Assembly (NCBI GenBank): GCA_910574865.1
Contig: CAJTDN010000006.1
Location: forward strand, 62,001 to 126,000
Length of the DNA: 64,000 nucleotides
Direction of reading: 5' to 3'
DNA from: Lachnospiraceae bacterium
GTDB lineage: Bacteria; Bacillota; Clostridia; Lachnospirales; Lachnospiraceae
Shown here: in pieces, positions 33,195 to 45,690 of the stretch
How the letters are laid out: each line of letters begins with the position of its first letter
How positions within the stretch are numbered: position 1 is the stretch's first letter
Program-made: the position numbers and the translations under genes
The notes under the pieces: generated by a model
What the model was told of the DNA's origin: nothing
The model's database searches: none
The model's input: only the letters and a program-made list of their open reading frames with translations

Positions 33195-33232
33195 AAAAGG
33201 CATCATGCGGAGAAGTTTGCAAGGTGCCTTTT
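33195..33232 (+). terminator. Attenuator/partial terminator between rplL and rpoB
   Basis: AAAAGGCA and TGCCTTTT are perfect 8-bp arms separated by 22 bp and followed by further T residues. Partial termination here would set the ratio of ribosomal protein to polymerase expression, as known for other rplL-rpoB junctions. Confidence 0.6.
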
Positions 33233-33337
33233 TCTGCTTACTAGGTGCTTTGTTTGAATAAATGGGTTGTTTTCAGGCGGTTTGGCTGAAAATGATGCCA
33301 ATTGTGTCAGAATTATGCACGAAGGTTAAAAAAAAGA

Positions 33338-33367
33338 TTGACATGCCAAAGAGTTTTGTGCTATATT
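33338..33367 (+). promoter_or_regulatory. Promoter for rpoBC
   Basis: TTGACA (33338-33343), an 18-bp spacer and TATATT (33362-33367). It is 136 bp before rpoB and after the partial terminator, so rpoBC can be expressed independently. Confidence 0.65.
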
Positions 33368-33502
33368 AGAAAATGCACTATTGTGGAAAGTTATGCCATT
33401 ATAGTAGGTTTGATGATAGACAAGGCTTTTTTTACGTTACCGGGAGTGTTAGGGGTGGCTTTGGTTGCCCGTCGTAGAATATAAATAAGGAGTGAAGCGT
33501 CA

Positions 33503-36500
33503 ATGGAGAAACAGAGAATTCGTCCCATCACAAACGGAAAAAGTTCACGCATGAGCTTTTCCAGGCAAAAAGAAGTATTAGAGATGCCGAATTTGATTGA
33601 AGTCCAGAAGAATTCGTATGAGTGGTTTCTGGGCGAAGGTCTGCGGGAGGTATTTCGCGATATTTCGCCGATTGCCGATTACAGCGGCCATCTGAGCCTG
33701 GAATTTGTTGATTTCCGACTCTGCGAGAATGAGGTGAAGTACACGATTGAAGAGTGTAAGGAACGCGACGCGACATATGCCGCACCTCTGAAGGTGAGAG
33801 TCAGGCTTTACAACAAAGAGGCTGATGAGATTAACGAACATGAGATCTTCATGGGGGATCTCCCGTTGATGACCAAGACGGGAACTTTTGTGATTAATGG
33901 CGCGGAACGTGTCATCGTCAGCCAGTTGGTTCGCTCCCCGGGCATTTATTATGGCATCGCCCATGACAAGCTGGGCAAAAAATTGTATTCCGCGACCGTG
34001 ATTCCGAACCGGGGGGCATGGTTGGAGTACGAGACGGACTCCAATGACGTTTTTTATGTGCGTGTCGACCGTACCAGGAAGGTGCCAATCACGGTGTTGG
34101 TTCGCGCGCTCGGTATTGGTACGAACGCCGAGATTTTGGAACTCTTTGGTGAGGAGCCGAAGATCCTGGCAAGCTTTGGAAGGGACACTGCTGAAAATTA
34201 TCAGGAGGGTCTGTTAGAGTTGTACAAAAAGATTCGTCCGGGGGAGCCATTGGCGGTGGACAGCGCGGAAAGCCTGATTACCAGCATGTTTTTTGATGCC
34301 AGGCGCTATGACCTGGCGAAGGTGGGGCGTTATAAGTTCAATAAAAAATTGGCGTTGAGAAGCCGCGTGGTTGGCCGCGTGCTGGCGGAGAACGTGGTAA
34401 GCCGTGTCACCGGGGAGGTCGTGGCCGAGAAGGGGACGACGATTACCAAGGAACTGGCCGACGCCATCCAGAATTCCGGCGCGCCCTATTTGTGGGTGGA
34501 AGGAGAGGACGAGTCGCGCAATATCAAGGTTCTTTCTAACATGATGGTCGATTTCGGCAGCATCGTGGACATCGACCCGAAGGAAGTCGGAGTGACGGAG
34601 CAAGTGTTTTATCCCGTTTTGGAAGGGCTTTTGGAGGAGTCCGCGGGTGATATCGAGGAATTGAAAGAATTGGTTCGCAGGGATTTGGCCGACTTGGTTC
34701 CGAAGCACATTACCAAAGAAGACATTCTCGCGTCCATCAATTATAACATGCATTTGGAATATGGCCTGGGAAATGACGACGACATTGACCACTTGGGTAA
34801 TCGCCGGATTCGGGCCGTGGGCGAGTTGCTTCAGAACCAGTATCGGATTGGTCTTTCCAGGCTGGAGAGGGTCGTGCGCGAACGCATGACGACCCAGGAC
34901 CAGGAGGGGATTTCCCCCCAGTCGTTGATTAATATCAAACCGGTGACGGCGGCCGTGAAGGAGTTCTTTGGTTCTTCCCAGTTGTCGCAGTTCATGGATC
35001 AGAACAACCCGCTGGGCGAGTTGACGCATAAGAGGCGCCTGTCTGCCTTGGGACCGGGTGGCTTGTCCCGTGACCGTGCGGGATTCGAGGTGCGTGACGT
35101 GCATTATTCCCATTATGGGAGGATGTGCCCGATTGAGACTCCCGAAGGTCCGAACATCGGCCTCATCAATTCATTGGCATGCTATGCGCGAATCAACCAG
35201 TATGGTTTCGTGGAAGCCCCGTACCGCAAGGTAGACAAGACGGATCCGAACAATCCGGTCGTCACCGAGGAGGTCGTGTACATGACGGCCGACGAGGAGG
35301 ATAATTACCATGTGGCGCAGGCAAACGAGCCTTTAGACGGGGAAGGGCATTTCCTGCATAAAAACGTGTCCGGCCGTTACCGTGAGGAGACGCAGGAGTA
35401 CGAGAGAAGCAAGTTTGATTACATGGATGTTTCCCCGAAGATGGTGTTCTCGGTCGCCACGGCCTTGATTCCGTTCTTGCAGAATGATGACGCGAACCGC
35501 GCGCTTATGGGTTCCAACATGCAGCGCCAGGCGGTGCCGCTTTTGTCCACGGAAGCCCCGGCCGTAGGCACGGGTCTGGAAGTGAAGGCGGCAGTGGACT
35601 CCGGGGTCTGCATCATTGCCGAGCAGGGCGGTGTCGTGGAGCGTTCCACGGCCAAGGAAATTACTATCAGGCAGGATGACAAGACGAAGAAGACATATAG
35701 ATTGACGAAGTTTTTGAGAAGCAACCAGAGCAACTGCTACAATCAGAAACCGATTGTGAACAAGGGCGAGCGCGTGGAGGCCGGACAAGTAATTGCGGAT
35801 GGGCCGTCCACGTACAATGGCGAGATGGCACTCGGAAAGAACCCGCTGATTGGCTTCATGACGTGGGAGGGCTACAACTACGAGGACGCGGTCTTGTTAA
35901 GTGAGCGTTTGGTACAAGACGACGTGTATACCTCCGTGCATATCGAGGAATACGAGGCGGAGGCACGTGACACGAAGCTGGGGCCGGAGGAAATCACGAG
36001 GGACATTCCGGGTGTTGGCGACGACGCGCTCAAGGACTTGGACGAGAGGGGAATTATCCGCATTGGCGCGGAGGTTCGTGCCGGTGACATCCTGGTCGGC
36101 AAGGTGACGCCAAAAGGCGAGACGGAACTGACGGCGGAAGAACGTTTGCTTAGGGCAATTTTTGGCGAGAAGGCACGCGAGGTTCGTGACACGTCGCTCA
36201 AGGTGCCGCATGGCGAGTACGGTATCGTGGTGGACGCGAAGATATTTACGAGGGAGAACGGTGACGAATTGTCTCCTGGCGTAAATCAGGCCGTGCGTAT
36301 TTATATTGCCCAGAAGAGGAAGATTTCCGTGGGTGACAAGATGGCCGGACGCCATGGGAACAAGGGTGTCGTTTCCCGCGTGCTTCCGGTCGAGGATATG
36401 CCGTACCTTCCGAACGGCCGCCCGCTTGACATCGTGCTGAACCCTCTTGGCGTGCCTTCCCGCATGAATATCGGGCAGGTGTTGGAGATTCACCTAAGCC

Positions 36501-37375
36501 TTGCCGCGAAAGCACTCGGCTTCAATATTTCCACGCCGGTGTTTGATGGCGCGAATGAGAACGACATCATGGACACCTTGGATTTGGCGAACGACTATGT
36601 CAATTTGGAGTGGGATGAGTTCAAGGCAAAGCATGAGGAAGAGTTGTTGCCAGAGGTGATGGATTATTTGTGCGAGAACCGGGATCACCGCAAGGTGTGG
36701 AAGGGGGTTCCGTTGTCACGTGACGGCAAGGTCCGCCTGCGCGACGGGCGTACCGGCGAGTTTTTTGACAGCCCGGTAACTATCGGGCACATGCACTATT
36801 TGAAACTCCACCATTTGGTGGATGACAAGATTCACGCGCGTTCTACCGGGCCGTATTCGCTTGTTACGCAGCAGCCGTTAGGTGGCAAGGCCCAGTTCGG
36901 CGGGCAACGTTTCGGCGAGATGGAGGTATGGGCGCTCGAGGCATACGGCGCGTCTTACACGTTGCAGGAAATTTTGACCGTGAAGTCGGACGACGTGGTG
37001 GGGCGCGTGAAGACGTACGAGGCCATCATCAAGGGCGAGAACATCCCGGAACCGGGCATTCCCGAATCGTTTAAGGTTTTATTGAAGGAGTTACAGTCAC
37101 TGGCACTGGACGTGCGCGTGTTGCGCGATGACAATACCGAAGTGGAAATCATGGAGTCGGTTGATTATGGCAATACCAACCTCAATTCCATCATTGAAGG
37201 CGACAGAAGATATGAGGACGACAGCGAATCTTTCGGGGCGCATGGTTTCACCGAGCAGGAATTCGTGAAAGGAGAACTTGAGGATGTTGAATCGGACGAG
37301 GATGAATTCGACGACGGAGATGACGACGACATCCTTGGGTTTGATGAGTATTATGACGATGACGACATGGAATAG
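33503..37375 (+). CDS. rpoB: RNA polymerase beta subunit
   Basis: A 1290-residue protein behind AAGGAG. The rifampicin pocket reads [20 protein letters not shown] then [20 protein letters not shown], the wild-type sensitive pattern. Other landmarks are [37 protein letters not shown]-type [20 protein letters not shown], and [20 protein letters not shown]. The length suits the Clostridia form without the large proteobacterial insertions. The C-terminal extension is very acidic ([20 protein letters not shown]). rpoC follows after 14 bp. Confidence 0.98.
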   Translation: MEKQRIRPITNGKSSRMSFSRQKEVLEMPNLIEVQKNSYEWFLGEGLREVFRDISPIADYSGHLSLEFVDFRLCENEVKYTIEECKERDATYAAPLKVRVRLYNKEADEINEHEIFMGDLPLMTKTGTFVINGAERVIVSQLVRSPGIYYGIAHDKLGKKLYSATVIPNRGAWLEYETDSNDVFYVRVDRTRKVPITVLVRALGIGTNAEILELFGEEPKILASFGRDTAENYQEGLLELYKKIRPGEPLAVDSAESLITSMFFDARRYDLAKVGRYKFNKKLALRSRVVGRVLAENVVSRVTGEVVAEKGTTITKELADAIQNSGAPYLWVEGEDESRNIKVLSNMMVDFGSIVDIDPKEVGVTEQVFYPVLEGLLEESAGDIEELKELVRRDLADLVPKHITKEDILASINYNMHLEYGLGNDDDIDHLGNRRIRAVGELLQNQYRIGLSRLERVVRERMTTQDQEGISPQSLINIKPVTAAVKEFFGSSQLSQFMDQNNPLGELTHKRRLSALGPGGLSRDRAGFEVRDVHYSHYGRMCPIETPEGPNIGLINSLACYARINQYGFVEAPYRKVDKTDPNNPVVTEEVVYMTADEEDNYHVAQANEPLDGEGHFLHKNVSGRYREETQEYERSKFDYMDVSPKMVFSVATALIPFLQNDDANRALMGSNMQRQAVPLLSTEAPAVGTGLEVKAAVDSGVCIIAEQGGVVERSTAKEITIRQDDKTKKTYRLTKFLRSNQSNCYNQKPIVNKGERVEAGQVIADGPSTYNGEMALGKNPLIGFMTWEGYNYEDAVLLSERLVQDDVYTSVHIEEYEAEARDTKLGPEEITRDIPGVGDDALKDLDERGIIRIGAEVRAGDILVGKVTPKGETELTAEERLLRAIFGEKAREVRDTSLKVPHGEYGIVVDAKIFTRENGDELSPGVNQAVRIYIAQKRKISVGDKMAGRHGNKGVVSRVLPVEDMPYLPNGRPLDIVLNPLGVPSRMNIGQVLEIHLSLAAKALGFNISTPVFDGANENDIMDTLDLANDYVNLEWDEFKAKHEEELLPEVMDYLCENRDHRKVWKGVPLSRDGKVRLRDGRTGEFFDSPVTIGHMHYLKLHHLVDDKIHARSTGPYSLVTQQPLGGKAQFGGQRFGEMEVWALEAYGASYTLQEILTVKSDDVVGRVKTYEAIIKGENIPEPGIPESFKVLLKELQSLALDVRVLRDDNTEVEIMESVDYGNTNLNSIIEGDRRYEDDSESFGAHGFTEQEFVKGELEDVESDEDEFDDGDDDDILGFDEYYDDDDME

Positions 37376-37389
37376 GAGGAGCCAACAGT

Positions 37390-40300
37390 ATGCCAATGAA
37401 TAATGAACAACAACAAGAACCATTAACATTTGATGCGATAAAAATCGGTCTGGCTTCACCGGATAAAATACTGGAATGGTCGCGGGGCGAGGTGACGAAG
37501 CCCGAAACGATCAACTATAGGACGCTTAAGCCTGAAAAGGACGGATTGTTCTGTGAGCGGATTTTTGGTCCCAGCAAGGACTGGGAGTGTCACTGTGGGA
37601 AATATAAGAAGATTCGTTACAAGGGTGTGGTCTGCGATCGATGCGGCGTGGAGGTGACGAAGTCGAGCGTGCGTCGGGAGCGCATGGGACATATCGCGTT
37701 GGCGGCCCCCGTTTCCCATATTTGGTATTTCAAGGGGATTCCCAGCCGCATGGGATTGATTTTGGACATTTCGCCCAGGACTTTGGAACGGGTGCTGTAT
37801 TTCGCGTCCTACATCGTGCTTGACAAGGGCGAGTCGGATCTGCAGTATAAGCAGATTTTGTCCGAGAGCGAGTACCAGGAAGCGAGGGAAAAATGGGGCA
37901 AGTCCTTCCGCGTAGGCATGGGTGCGGAGTCCGTTCAGGAGCTTCTGCAGGCCATTGACCTGGAGGAAGAGTACAAGCAGCTTCAGGACATTTTGAACAA
38001 CTCTACCGGACAGAAGCGTGCCAGGGTGGTGAAGCGTCTGGAAGTGGTGGAGGCGTTCCGCGAGTCCGGCAACCGGCCGGAGTGGATGATTTTGAACGCG
38101 ATTCCGGTCATCCCGCCTGATTTGCGCCCGATGGTACAGCTGGATGGCGGCCGTTTCGCGACTTCTGACCTGAATGACTTGTATAGGAGAATTATCAACA
38201 GGAATAACCGTTTGCGGAGGCTTCTGGAGTTGGGCGCGCCGGACATCATCGTGCGCAACGAGAAGAGGATGTTGCAGGAGGCGGTGGATGCCCTGATTGA
38301 CAATGGCCGTCGCGGCCGCCCGGTCACGGGGCCTGGAAATAGGGCGTTGAAGTCCTTGTCCGACATGCTCAAGGGCAAGTCGGGACGTTTCCGCCAGAAC
38401 CTGCTCGGAAAGCGTGTCGATTATTCGGGACGATCCGTTATCGTGGTCGGGCCGGAACTTAAGATTTATCAGTGCGGTTTGCCGAAAGAGATGGCAATCG
38501 AATTGTTCAAGCCATTCGTCATGAAGGAATTGGTGGCGAACGGAACCGCGCACAATATCAAGAACGCGAAGAAGATGGTGGAGCGTCTGCAGCCGGAAGT
38601 GTGGGACGTACTTGAAGAGGTCATCAAAGAGCATCCGGTCATGTTAAACCGTGCCCCTACCTTGCATAGGCTTGGTATCCAGGCATTTGAGCCCATCCTG
38701 GTGGAAGGCAAGGCCATCAAGCTGCATCCGTTGGTATGTACCGCGTACAATGCCGACTTCGACGGGGATCAGATGGCGGTGCACGTGCCGTTGTCCGTAG
38801 AGGCACAGGCAGAATGCAGATTTCTACTGCTTTCCCCGAACAACCTGCTGAAGCCGTCGGACGGCGGGCCGGTGGCGGTTCCTTCACAAGACATGGTGCT
38901 GGGGATTTACTATCTGACCCAGGAGAGGCCGGGAGCCAAAGGCGAGGGCATGTTTTTCCGCAGCCTGAGCGAGGCAATCCTGGCTTATGAGAACGGGTAC
39001 ATCACCTTGCATTCCAAGGTCAAGATTCGTGTCAGCAAGAAGAGGGAGGACGGCAGCGTGAAGGCGGGGGTCATCGACGTGACGCTTGGCCGCATGTTGT
39101 TTAATGAAATCATCCCGCAGGACCTGGGGTTCGTGGACCGCGAGTTGGAGGAAAACATATTGTGTCCGGAGATTGACTTCCACGTGGGAAAGAAGCAGTT
39201 GAAGCAGATTTTGGAGAAGGTCATCAACACGCATGGGGCGACGCAGACCGCGGAGGTGCTCGATGACGTGAAGTCTATCGGTTACAAGTATTCGACAAGG
39301 GCGGCCATGACGGTGTCCATTTCGGACATGACCGTGCCGGCGCAGAAGCCGCAGTTGATTGAGGAGGCGCAGAATACCGTTGACAAGATTACCAAGAACT
39401 ACAAGCGCGGCTTGATTACCGAGGAAGAGCGTTACAAGGAAGTCGTGGAGACTTGGAAGGTGACCGACGACATGCTGACCGAGGCGTTGTTGTCCGGGCT
39501 GGACGAGTACAACAATATCTTTATGATGGCGGACTCGGGAGCACGTGGTTCTGACAAGCAGATCAAGCAGCTTGCCGGCATGCGCGGGTTGATGGCGGAC
39601 ACGACGGGCCGTACTATCGAGTTGCCGATTAAGTCGAATTTCCGTGAAGGTTTGGACGTATTGGAATATTTCATGTCGGCACATGGGGCCAGGAAGGGAA
39701 TGTCAGACACGGCCCTCCGTACGGCGGACTCGGGATATCTGACCAGGCGCCTGGTGGACGTGTCGCAGGAGTTGATTATTCACGATACGGATTGCGCCAG
39801 TGACGAGCAGGAGATTCCGGGTATGTATGTGCAGGCGTTCATGGATGGCAACGAGGAAATTGAGAGCCTTCAGGAGCGTATTACGGGACGTTTTGCCTGC
39901 GAGGACATCAAGGACAAGGACGGAAACGTTTTGGTGAAGGCGAATCACATGATTACGCCGCGCCGGGCGGAGCGCGTGATGAAGAAGGGCGTTGACGAGA
40001 AAGGCAACGAGTTGACGAAGGTTAAGATTCGTACAATTCTGACATGCAGGTGCCGTGACGGTGTGTGCTCGAAGTGCTATGGAGCCAACATGGCGACCGG
40101 CGAGGCGGTGCAGGTCGGCGAGGCGGTCGGTATCATTGCCGCCCAGTCCATTGGCGAGCCGGGCACGCAGCTTACAATGAGGACGTTCCATAACGGCGGC
40201 GTGGCAGGGGACGACATCACCCAGGGTCTTCCGCGTGTCGAGGAGTTGTTTGAGGCAAGGAAGCCGAAGGGCTTGGCCATCATCACGGAGTTCGCGGGAA

Positions 40301-41202
40301 CCGCGACGTTGAGTGACACGAAGAAAAAGCGCGAGGTCATTGTTTCCAACAGCGAGACCGGGGAATCGAAGGCGTACTTGATTCCATATGGTTCGCGCAT
40401 CAAGGTGCAGGACGGGCAGGTTTTGGAAGCCGGTGACGTTTTGACCGAGGGTAGCGTAAACCCGCACGACTTGTTGAAAATCAAGGGGCTGCGGGCCGCC
40501 CAGGATTACCTGCTCCGTGAGGTGCAGAGGGTGTACCGTCTGCAGGGCGTGGAAATCAACGACAAGCACATCGAGGTCATCGTGCGCCAGATGTTGAAGA
40601 AGATTCGTGTCGAAGAAAAGGGCGACACGGACTTTCTGCCGGGCAGCATGGTCGACGTGCTGGTGTTTGAGGAAATTAACGAGCAGATGCGCTTGGAGGG
40701 CAAGGAAGAGGCGATTGGCGAGCAGATCATGCTGGGTATTACCAAGGCTTCCCTTGCGACGGATTCCTTCTTGTCGGCGGCTTCCTTCCAGGAGACGACG
40801 AAGGTCCTGACCGAGGCGGCAATCAAGGGCAAGGTCGACCATCTGGTAGGCTTGAAGGAGAACGTCATCATCGGCAAGCATATTCCGGCCGGCACGGGCA
40901 TGAAGAAGTACCGTGACGTGAAGCTTAGCACGGATACGAAGCCAGAGGACGAGGTTGCTTTCGACGAGGACGAGGAGCTGGCGGAAGATGTTGACTTGGC
41001 CGACATGTCTGACAGTGGCAAATTCCTTGCGCAGCTTGAAAGCGAGTATGACGAGTTGGCCGCGGAAAGGTCCGGCATGGAAATGACAGATATTGATGAT
41101 TTTGATGACGAAGATTCGGATATGGACGGCTTTGATGACGAGGATTCGGAGACAGATGACTTAGATGTGGAAGAAGTGGATATAAAAGAAATGGATGTTT
41201 AG
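37390..41202 (+). CDS. rpoC: RNA polymerase beta' subunit
   Basis: A 1270-residue protein behind AGGAGG. The zinc site near the start is [20 protein letters not shown], the catalytic Mg2+ loop is [16 protein letters not shown], the second zinc site is in [14 protein letters not shown], and the trigger-loop region includes [21 protein letters not shown]. It carries no large proteobacterial insertion. Like RpoB it ends in an unusually long acidic tail ([20 protein letters not shown]). Confidence 0.98.
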   Translation: MPMNNEQQQEPLTFDAIKIGLASPDKILEWSRGEVTKPETINYRTLKPEKDGLFCERIFGPSKDWECHCGKYKKIRYKGVVCDRCGVEVTKSSVRRERMGHIALAAPVSHIWYFKGIPSRMGLILDISPRTLERVLYFASYIVLDKGESDLQYKQILSESEYQEAREKWGKSFRVGMGAESVQELLQAIDLEEEYKQLQDILNNSTGQKRARVVKRLEVVEAFRESGNRPEWMILNAIPVIPPDLRPMVQLDGGRFATSDLNDLYRRIINRNNRLRRLLELGAPDIIVRNEKRMLQEAVDALIDNGRRGRPVTGPGNRALKSLSDMLKGKSGRFRQNLLGKRVDYSGRSVIVVGPELKIYQCGLPKEMAIELFKPFVMKELVANGTAHNIKNAKKMVERLQPEVWDVLEEVIKEHPVMLNRAPTLHRLGIQAFEPILVEGKAIKLHPLVCTAYNADFDGDQMAVHVPLSVEAQAECRFLLLSPNNLLKPSDGGPVAVPSQDMVLGIYYLTQERPGAKGEGMFFRSLSEAILAYENGYITLHSKVKIRVSKKREDGSVKAGVIDVTLGRMLFNEIIPQDLGFVDRELEENILCPEIDFHVGKKQLKQILEKVINTHGATQTAEVLDDVKSIGYKYSTRAAMTVSISDMTVPAQKPQLIEEAQNTVDKITKNYKRGLITEEERYKEVVETWKVTDDMLTEALLSGLDEYNNIFMMADSGARGSDKQIKQLAGMRGLMADTTGRTIELPIKSNFREGLDVLEYFMSAHGARKGMSDTALRTADSGYLTRRLVDVSQELIIHDTDCASDEQEIPGMYVQAFMDGNEEIESLQERITGRFACEDIKDKDGNVLVKANHMITPRRAERVMKKGVDEKGNELTKVKIRTILTCRCRDGVCSKCYGANMATGEAVQVGEAVGIIAAQSIGEPGTQLTMRTFHNGGVAGDDITQGLPRVEELFEARKPKGLAIITEFAGTATLSDTKKKREVIVSNSETGESKAYLIPYGSRIKVQDGQVLEAGDVLTEGSVNPHDLLKIKGLRAAQDYLLREVQRVYRLQGVEINDKHIEVIVRQMLKKIRVEEKGDTDFLPGSMVDVLVFEEINEQMRLEGKEEAIGEQIMLGITKASLATDSFLSAASFQETTKVLTEAAIKGKVDHLVGLKENVIIGKHIPAGTGMKKYRDVKLSTDTKPEDEVAFDEDEELAEDVDLADMSDSGKFLAQLESEYDELAAERSGMEMTDIDDFDDEDSDMDGFDDEDSETDDLDVEEVDIKEMDV

Positions 41203-41209
41203 TGTAGCG

Positions 41210-41245
41210 GCTCCTAGGCGGACGAAGAAACGTCGGCTTAGGAGC
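41210..41245 (+). terminator. Hairpin after rpoC
   Basis: GCTCCTA (41210-41216) pairs with TAGGAGC (41239-41245), with further GC/GC and GACG/CGTC pairs inside. No T-run follows, so it may protect the 3' end or need Rho. Confidence 0.55.
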
Positions 41246-41307
41246 GTTGTGCTAATTGCAGGATTTAAGGACGGATATTAAGGAAGAATCGAGGAGGAAT
41301 TAAGGAC

Positions 41308-43296
41308 ATGGAAAACATGATGTTGCTGGTTCCGGCGGTAGCCGTGCTCGCATTGACATTTGCGGGGTATCTTGCAATCAGGGTTTGCAGGCAGAACGCG
41401 GGGACGGATCGGATGAGGGAAATCGCGGATGCGATTGCGGAGGGTGCCCGCGCTTTTTTGACGGCGGAGTATAAAATCCTGGTCGTCTTCGTGACCGTAT
41501 TGTTCCTGCTGATTGGGGGCGGGATAGGAAACTGGATCACGGCCCTTTGTTTCGTGGCGGGGGCGGCATTTTCCACGATTGCCGGGTACTGCGGGATGAC
41601 GGTCGCCACGAAGGCGAACGTGCGGACGGCGAACGCGGCCAGGACGAACGGCATGAACAAGGCGTTGTCCATCGCGTTTTCCGGCGGCGCCGTGATGGGC
41701 ATGTGCGTGGCCGGCCTCGGGGCGCTTGGCGTAAGCGTGGTATATATCTTGACGAAGAACGTGGACGTATTGTCCGGTTTTAGCCTGGGCGCGTCTTCCA
41801 TTGCGTTGTTCGCCCGCGTTGGCGGCGGCATTTATACCAAGGCGGCCGACGTGGGGGCGGATCTGGTGGGCAAGGTGGAAGCCGGGATTCCTGAGGACGA
41901 CCCGCGCAATCCGGCCGTGATAGCGGACAACGTCGGGGACAATGTCGGCGACGTGGCGGGCATGGGTGCCGACTTGTTCGAGTCCTACGTGGGTTCCCTG
42001 GTATCGGCCTTGACCTTGGGGGCGGCCGTGGCCGCCGTGTCTGGCGTGCTATTCCCGTTGGCCGTCGCGGCCTGCGGCCTGCTGGCATCCATCATTGCCT
42101 CGTTTTTCGTGAAAGGTTCCGAGAACGGGAATCCGCAGAAGGCCCTGGCGAGGGGGAGTTACGTTTCGGCGGGAATCGTCATCGTGGCTTCCGTTGTGCT
42201 AAGTTTCGTCTTGTTTGACGGTGTGCAGGCGGCCATTGCGGTCATCGCGGGATTGGTCGTCGGTGTCATTATTGGCAACGTGACCGAATATTATACGTCT
42301 GCCGATTATAAACCGGTGAAGCGGATTGGCGAGCAGTCCGAGACCGGGGCGGCGACGACGATTATCAGCGGAATCGCGGTGGGCATGCAGTCCACGGCAA
42401 TCCCGATTTTATTGATTTGCGTGGCCATTTTTGTCGCCTATAAGGTAGATGGGCTGTATGGTATTGCCTTGGCGGCGGTGGGCATGCTTTCCACGACCGG
42501 CATCACGGTCGCGGTTGACGCGTATGGCCCGATTGCGGACAATGCGGGCGGTATCGCGGAAATGGCCGGCTTGGACGAATCGGTGCGCGAGATTACGGAT
42601 AAGCTGGATTCCGTGGGAAATACGACCGCGGCGATGGGGAAGGGCTTTGCCATCGGTTCGGCTGCCCTGACGGCGCTCGCCCTGTTCGTGTCATATGCAA
42701 CCGCGGTGGGGCTGGAGGAAGGCGGAATCAATTTGCTGGACTATAAGGTGATTATCGGCTTGTTTATTGGAGGCATGCTGACGTTCTTGTTCTCGGCTTT
42801 CACGATGGACTCCGTGTCCAAGGCGGCTTATAAGATGATTGAGGAAGTAAGGCGACAGTTCCGCGAGAACCCGGGCATCATGAAAGGCACGGACAAACCG
42901 GACTACACCTCCTGCGTGTCCATCTCGACGACGGCGGCGCTGCGCGAGATGCTGCTTCCAGGCGTCATGGCGGTGGTGGTTCCGCTGCTTGTGGGCATCC
43001 TGCTGGGAACCCAGGCACTGGGCGGACTGCTTGGGGGCGCGTTGGTGACGGGCGTCTTGATGGCGGTGTTCATGTCCAATTCCGGCGGGGCGTGGGACAA
43101 CGCCAAGAAATACATCGAGGTTGGGAACCATGGCGGGAAGGGCAGCGAGGCGCACAAGGCGGCTGTCGTGGGAGACACGGTGGGAGACCCGTTCAAGGAC
43201 ACGTCCGGCCCGTCAATCAACATCCTGATTAAGCTGATGACAATCGTGTCACTGGTGTTCGCCCCGTTATTCGTGGCGATTGGAGGGATTTTGTGA
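41308..43296 (+). CDS. hppA: Membrane-bound pyrophosphatase, K+-dependent type
   Basis: A 662-residue protein with about 16 membrane helices, starting behind GAGGAGG. The pyrophosphate site is visible: [40 protein letters not shown], and near the end [20 protein letters not shown]. At the position that decides potassium dependence it has Ala ([20 protein letters not shown]) rather than Lys, which marks the K+-dependent class. It pumps H+ and/or Na+ using energy from pyrophosphate hydrolysis, useful for an energy-limited anaerobe. The ion cannot be settled by these motifs. Confidence 0.95.
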   Translation: MENMMLLVPAVAVLALTFAGYLAIRVCRQNAGTDRMREIADAIAEGARAFLTAEYKILVVFVTVLFLLIGGGIGNWITALCFVAGAAFSTIAGYCGMTVATKANVRTANAARTNGMNKALSIAFSGGAVMGMCVAGLGALGVSVVYILTKNVDVLSGFSLGASSIALFARVGGGIYTKAADVGADLVGKVEAGIPEDDPRNPAVIADNVGDNVGDVAGMGADLFESYVGSLVSALTLGAAVAAVSGVLFPLAVAACGLLASIIASFFVKGSENGNPQKALARGSYVSAGIVIVASVVLSFVLFDGVQAAIAVIAGLVVGVIIGNVTEYYTSADYKPVKRIGEQSETGAATTIISGIAVGMQSTAIPILLICVAIFVAYKVDGLYGIALAAVGMLSTTGITVAVDAYGPIADNAGGIAEMAGLDESVREITDKLDSVGNTTAAMGKGFAIGSAALTALALFVSYATAVGLEEGGINLLDYKVIIGLFIGGMLTFLFSAFTMDSVSKAAYKMIEEVRRQFRENPGIMKGTDKPDYTSCVSISTTAALREMLLPGVMAVVVPLLVGILLGTQALGGLLGGALVTGVLMAVFMSNSGGAWDNAKKYIEVGNHGGKGSEAHKAAVVGDTVGDPFKDTSGPSINILIKLMTIVSLVFAPLFVAIGGIL

Positions 43297-43352
43297 CTTG
43301 AGAATCGCGAGACACAGTGCGTGGCAATTGGTGGGGATCACAAGGTCAAAAG

Positions 43353-43394
43353 AAATACCCCGGCGTTCGGAGCTTACCGATTGCCGGGGTATTT
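43353..43394. terminator. Bidirectional terminator between hppA and prs
   Basis: AAATACCCCGGC and GCCGGGGTATTT form perfect 12-bp arms with an 18-bp loop. A/T-rich flanks on both sides allow it to serve the convergent hppA (+) and prs (-) genes. Confidence 0.85.
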
Positions 43395-43430
43395 TGCCGC
43401 ATTACGTGTCATGAAAATAAGGGAGTGTCA

Positions 43431-44609
43431 TTACTTTTTGTTCTTGTATTGTTGTAGCACGTGCTGGATGCGTTCGTTCGGATCCAGCAGGGTGCTGATT
43501 GACCCGTCATGGTTCAGGGTGTCGATGACGAGCGCGATATACTTGCTCATGTCGCAGTTGATGTAATAGGGCTTTGACAAGAGCTCCGGCGTCTGGTAAA
43601 TCAGGTTGGTGGTCAGGATGCCGGTGATCAGTCCCTCCTCATAGGCCTGGTCGAATTTGTCCATGCCGTTCGTGAAAAGGCCGAACGTGGCGGCGGCAAA
43701 AATCCGCCTGGCTTTCTTACGCTTCAATTCGGTGGCCACGTCAATGATGCTGTCCCCCGAGGAAATCATGTCGTCAATGATGATGACGTCCTTTCCCTCG
43801 ACGGAACTTCCCAAAAACTCGTGGGCTACGATGGGGTTGCGCCCGTTGACGATGCGGGTGTAATCGCGTCTTTTGTAGAACATGCCCATGTCGAGCCCCA
43901 TCACGTTGGCCAGGTACACGGCCCGATGGGTGCCGCCCTCGTCGGGGCTGATGACCATCATGTGCGAGCTGTCTATCTGCAGGTCGTCCACCGTGGCGAG
44001 AAGGTTCTTCACGAACTGGTAGGACGGGGACACCGTCTCGAAACCGCTCAATGGGATGGCGTTTTGCACGCGCGGGTCATGTGCGTCAAACGTGATGATG
44101 TTGGAAACGCCCATGCGGACCAGTTCCTGCAGGGCCAGCGCACAATCGAGGGATTCCCGTCCGTTGCGCTTGTGCTGGCGGCTTTCATAAAGAAATGGCA
44201 TGATGACGTTGATGCGCCTGCTTTTCCCGCCGATAGCGGCGATGACCCGCTTCAGGTTTTGAAAATGGTCGTCAGGCGACATGTGGTTTATGTTTCCCGT
44301 AAGGGAATAGGTTACGCTGTAATTCAGCACGTCCACCATGAGATAGAGATCCTTTCCGCGGACGGAATCGGTGATGATGCCCTTTGCCTCGCCGGAACCA
44401 AAACGCGGAACCTTCGCCCCGATAATGTAGTCGTCACGGAGATATCCGGTAAACGCGACGTCATCCTGGTACTGGTGGCTGCTTTCCTTGCGCCATTGGA
44501 CCAGGTAGTCGTTGACTTTCGCGCCAAGTTCCTCGCAACCGGTTACCGGAATCAGCCCCAGGGCACCTACCGGGATGTTCTCTAAAATCCTTTCACTCCT
44601 ACGCATCAT
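43431..44609 (-). CDS. prs: Ribose-phosphate pyrophosphokinase, long form
   Basis: A 392-residue protein behind AAGGAGG. It contains YLMVDVLNYSVTYSLTGNIN, MPFLYESRQHKRNGRESLDC, ITFDAHDPRVQNAIP and the PRPP loop VIIIDDMISSGDSIIDVATE. It makes PRPP from ribose 5-phosphate and ATP for nucleotide, His and Trp synthesis. It is about 75 residues longer than classic Prs, with an N-terminal extension and divergent flexible loop; this form is known in Lachnospiraceae. Regulation by ADP/phosphate may differ. Confidence 0.88.
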   Translation of the reverse strand: MMRRSERILENIPVGALGLIPVTGCEELGAKVNDYLVQWRKESSHQYQDDVAFTGYLRDDYIIGAKVPRFGSGEAKGIITDSVRGKDLYLMVDVLNYSVTYSLTGNINHMSPDDHFQNLKRVIAAIGGKSRRINVIMPFLYESRQHKRNGRESLDCALALQELVRMGVSNIITFDAHDPRVQNAIPLSGFETVSPSYQFVKNLLATVDDLQIDSSHMMVISPDEGGTHRAVYLANVMGLDMGMFYKRRDYTRIVNGRNPIVAHEFLGSSVEGKDVIIIDDMISSGDSIIDVATELKRKKARRIFAAATFGLFTNGMDKFDQAYEEGLITGILTTNLIYQTPELLSKPYYINCDMSKYIALVIDTLNHDGSISTLLDPNERIQHVLQQYKNKK

Positions 44610-44664
44610 AGCGTCTCCTCCTTCTTACATGATTCAATTTCCGCATGCTTCCCCGAATCGACCG

Positions 44665-45678
44665 TCATGGCCGGTCGGGTTCTGAAAAGCGGCGTAGTTT
44701 CTTTTTGATTCGAATGTCATCCCCGACGAGCTTTAACATGGTATAATTGCTGGTAATGCGGGAAAATGCCCGCTCCGTGTACAAGTCCGCCAAGGTGTCC
44801 AGTGACAGGTTGGTGGAAATCACGGTGGAACGCTTGTTTAACAACCGCTCGTTGACACAGGAAAAGAACTTGGACACGATAAAATTATTCGTGAATTCCG
44901 TACCCAAATCATCGATGATTAACAAGTCACATTCATGTATATATTCCTGCATATCCCTCGATTCAGGGCGGTTCTTGTCAAACGCGCCCTGCGCGAGGAT
45001 GTTGAACAAGGTAGGCGCGGAAAAATATATGACGGAAAATCCCTCTTCAATCAAGTCGCGTGCGATGCAGTTGGAAAGGAAGGTCTTTCCCACCCCGACA
45101 TCCCCGTACAGAAAGAGGTTGCCGCGGCTTTCCCGGAACGTGCGGACGAATTCTTTGCAGGCGGCCAACGTCTCAACCATCATCGCCCGCGCCTGGTAGG
45201 TATGTCCCGACTTTGTTTCCAAGTAATTTAACGGATAATAATCCAGCTGGAACGTGTCAAAATTTTCCCGCAGCAAAATTTCTTTCAAGTTCGACTGCTC
45301 ATAAAGAATGTCGCAGACGGCTTTTTTGAAACAATGGCACTTCTGACTGCCGATATAGCCGGTGTCCTGGCAATCGGCACATTCATAAATCGGTTCGAGG
45401 TAGTCGGGGGCGAATCCGCAGGAGACGAGAAGTTCCTGCCTGGCTTCCCGCAGCGAGGCCATGTCCTTTTTCAAAGAGGCCATGGCTTGTTGGTCCCCAT
45501 TTAAAAGTTGCCGGCCATAACTTATGGAAAGTGCCGAAACGGACTCGTCCAGGGCCTTGAGCTCGGGCGACCTTTTGTAAACTTCCTCGTAGCGCGCATG
45601 TAGCGTGGCACGGTTTTTGGACTGCTTTTGCTCGTAAATCCGCATGACGGATTGGTATTGCGAAGTATTTAATCCCAT
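44665..45678 (-). CDS. DnaC/DnaI-type helicase loader
   Basis: A 337-residue protein behind AAGGAGA. The N-terminal part ends in a zinc-binding pattern, YECADCQDTGYIGSQKCHCF. The AAA+ domain has Walker A in FLYGDVGVGKTFLSNCIA, Walker B LLIIDDLGTEFTNN, and sensor regions STVISTNLSLDTLADLYTER and FSRITSNYTMLKLVGDDIR. It loads the replicative helicase. The dnaD-like gene lies 12 bp upstream in the same operon, the usual primosome pair. Confidence 0.92.
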   Translation of the reverse strand: MGLNTSQYQSVMRIYEQKQSKNRATLHARYEEVYKRSPELKALDESVSALSISYGRQLLNGDQQAMASLKKDMASLREARQELLVSCGFAPDYLEPIYECADCQDTGYIGSQKCHCFKKAVCDILYEQSNLKEILLRENFDTFQLDYYPLNYLETKSGHTYQARAMMVETLAACKEFVRTFRESRGNLFLYGDVGVGKTFLSNCIARDLIEEGFSVIYFSAPTLFNILAQGAFDKNRPESRDMQEYIHECDLLIIDDLGTEFTNNFIVSKFFSCVNERLLNKRSTVISTNLSLDTLADLYTERAFSRITSNYTMLKLVGDDIRIKKKLRRFSEPDRP

Positions 45679-45690
45679 GGAAATCTCCTT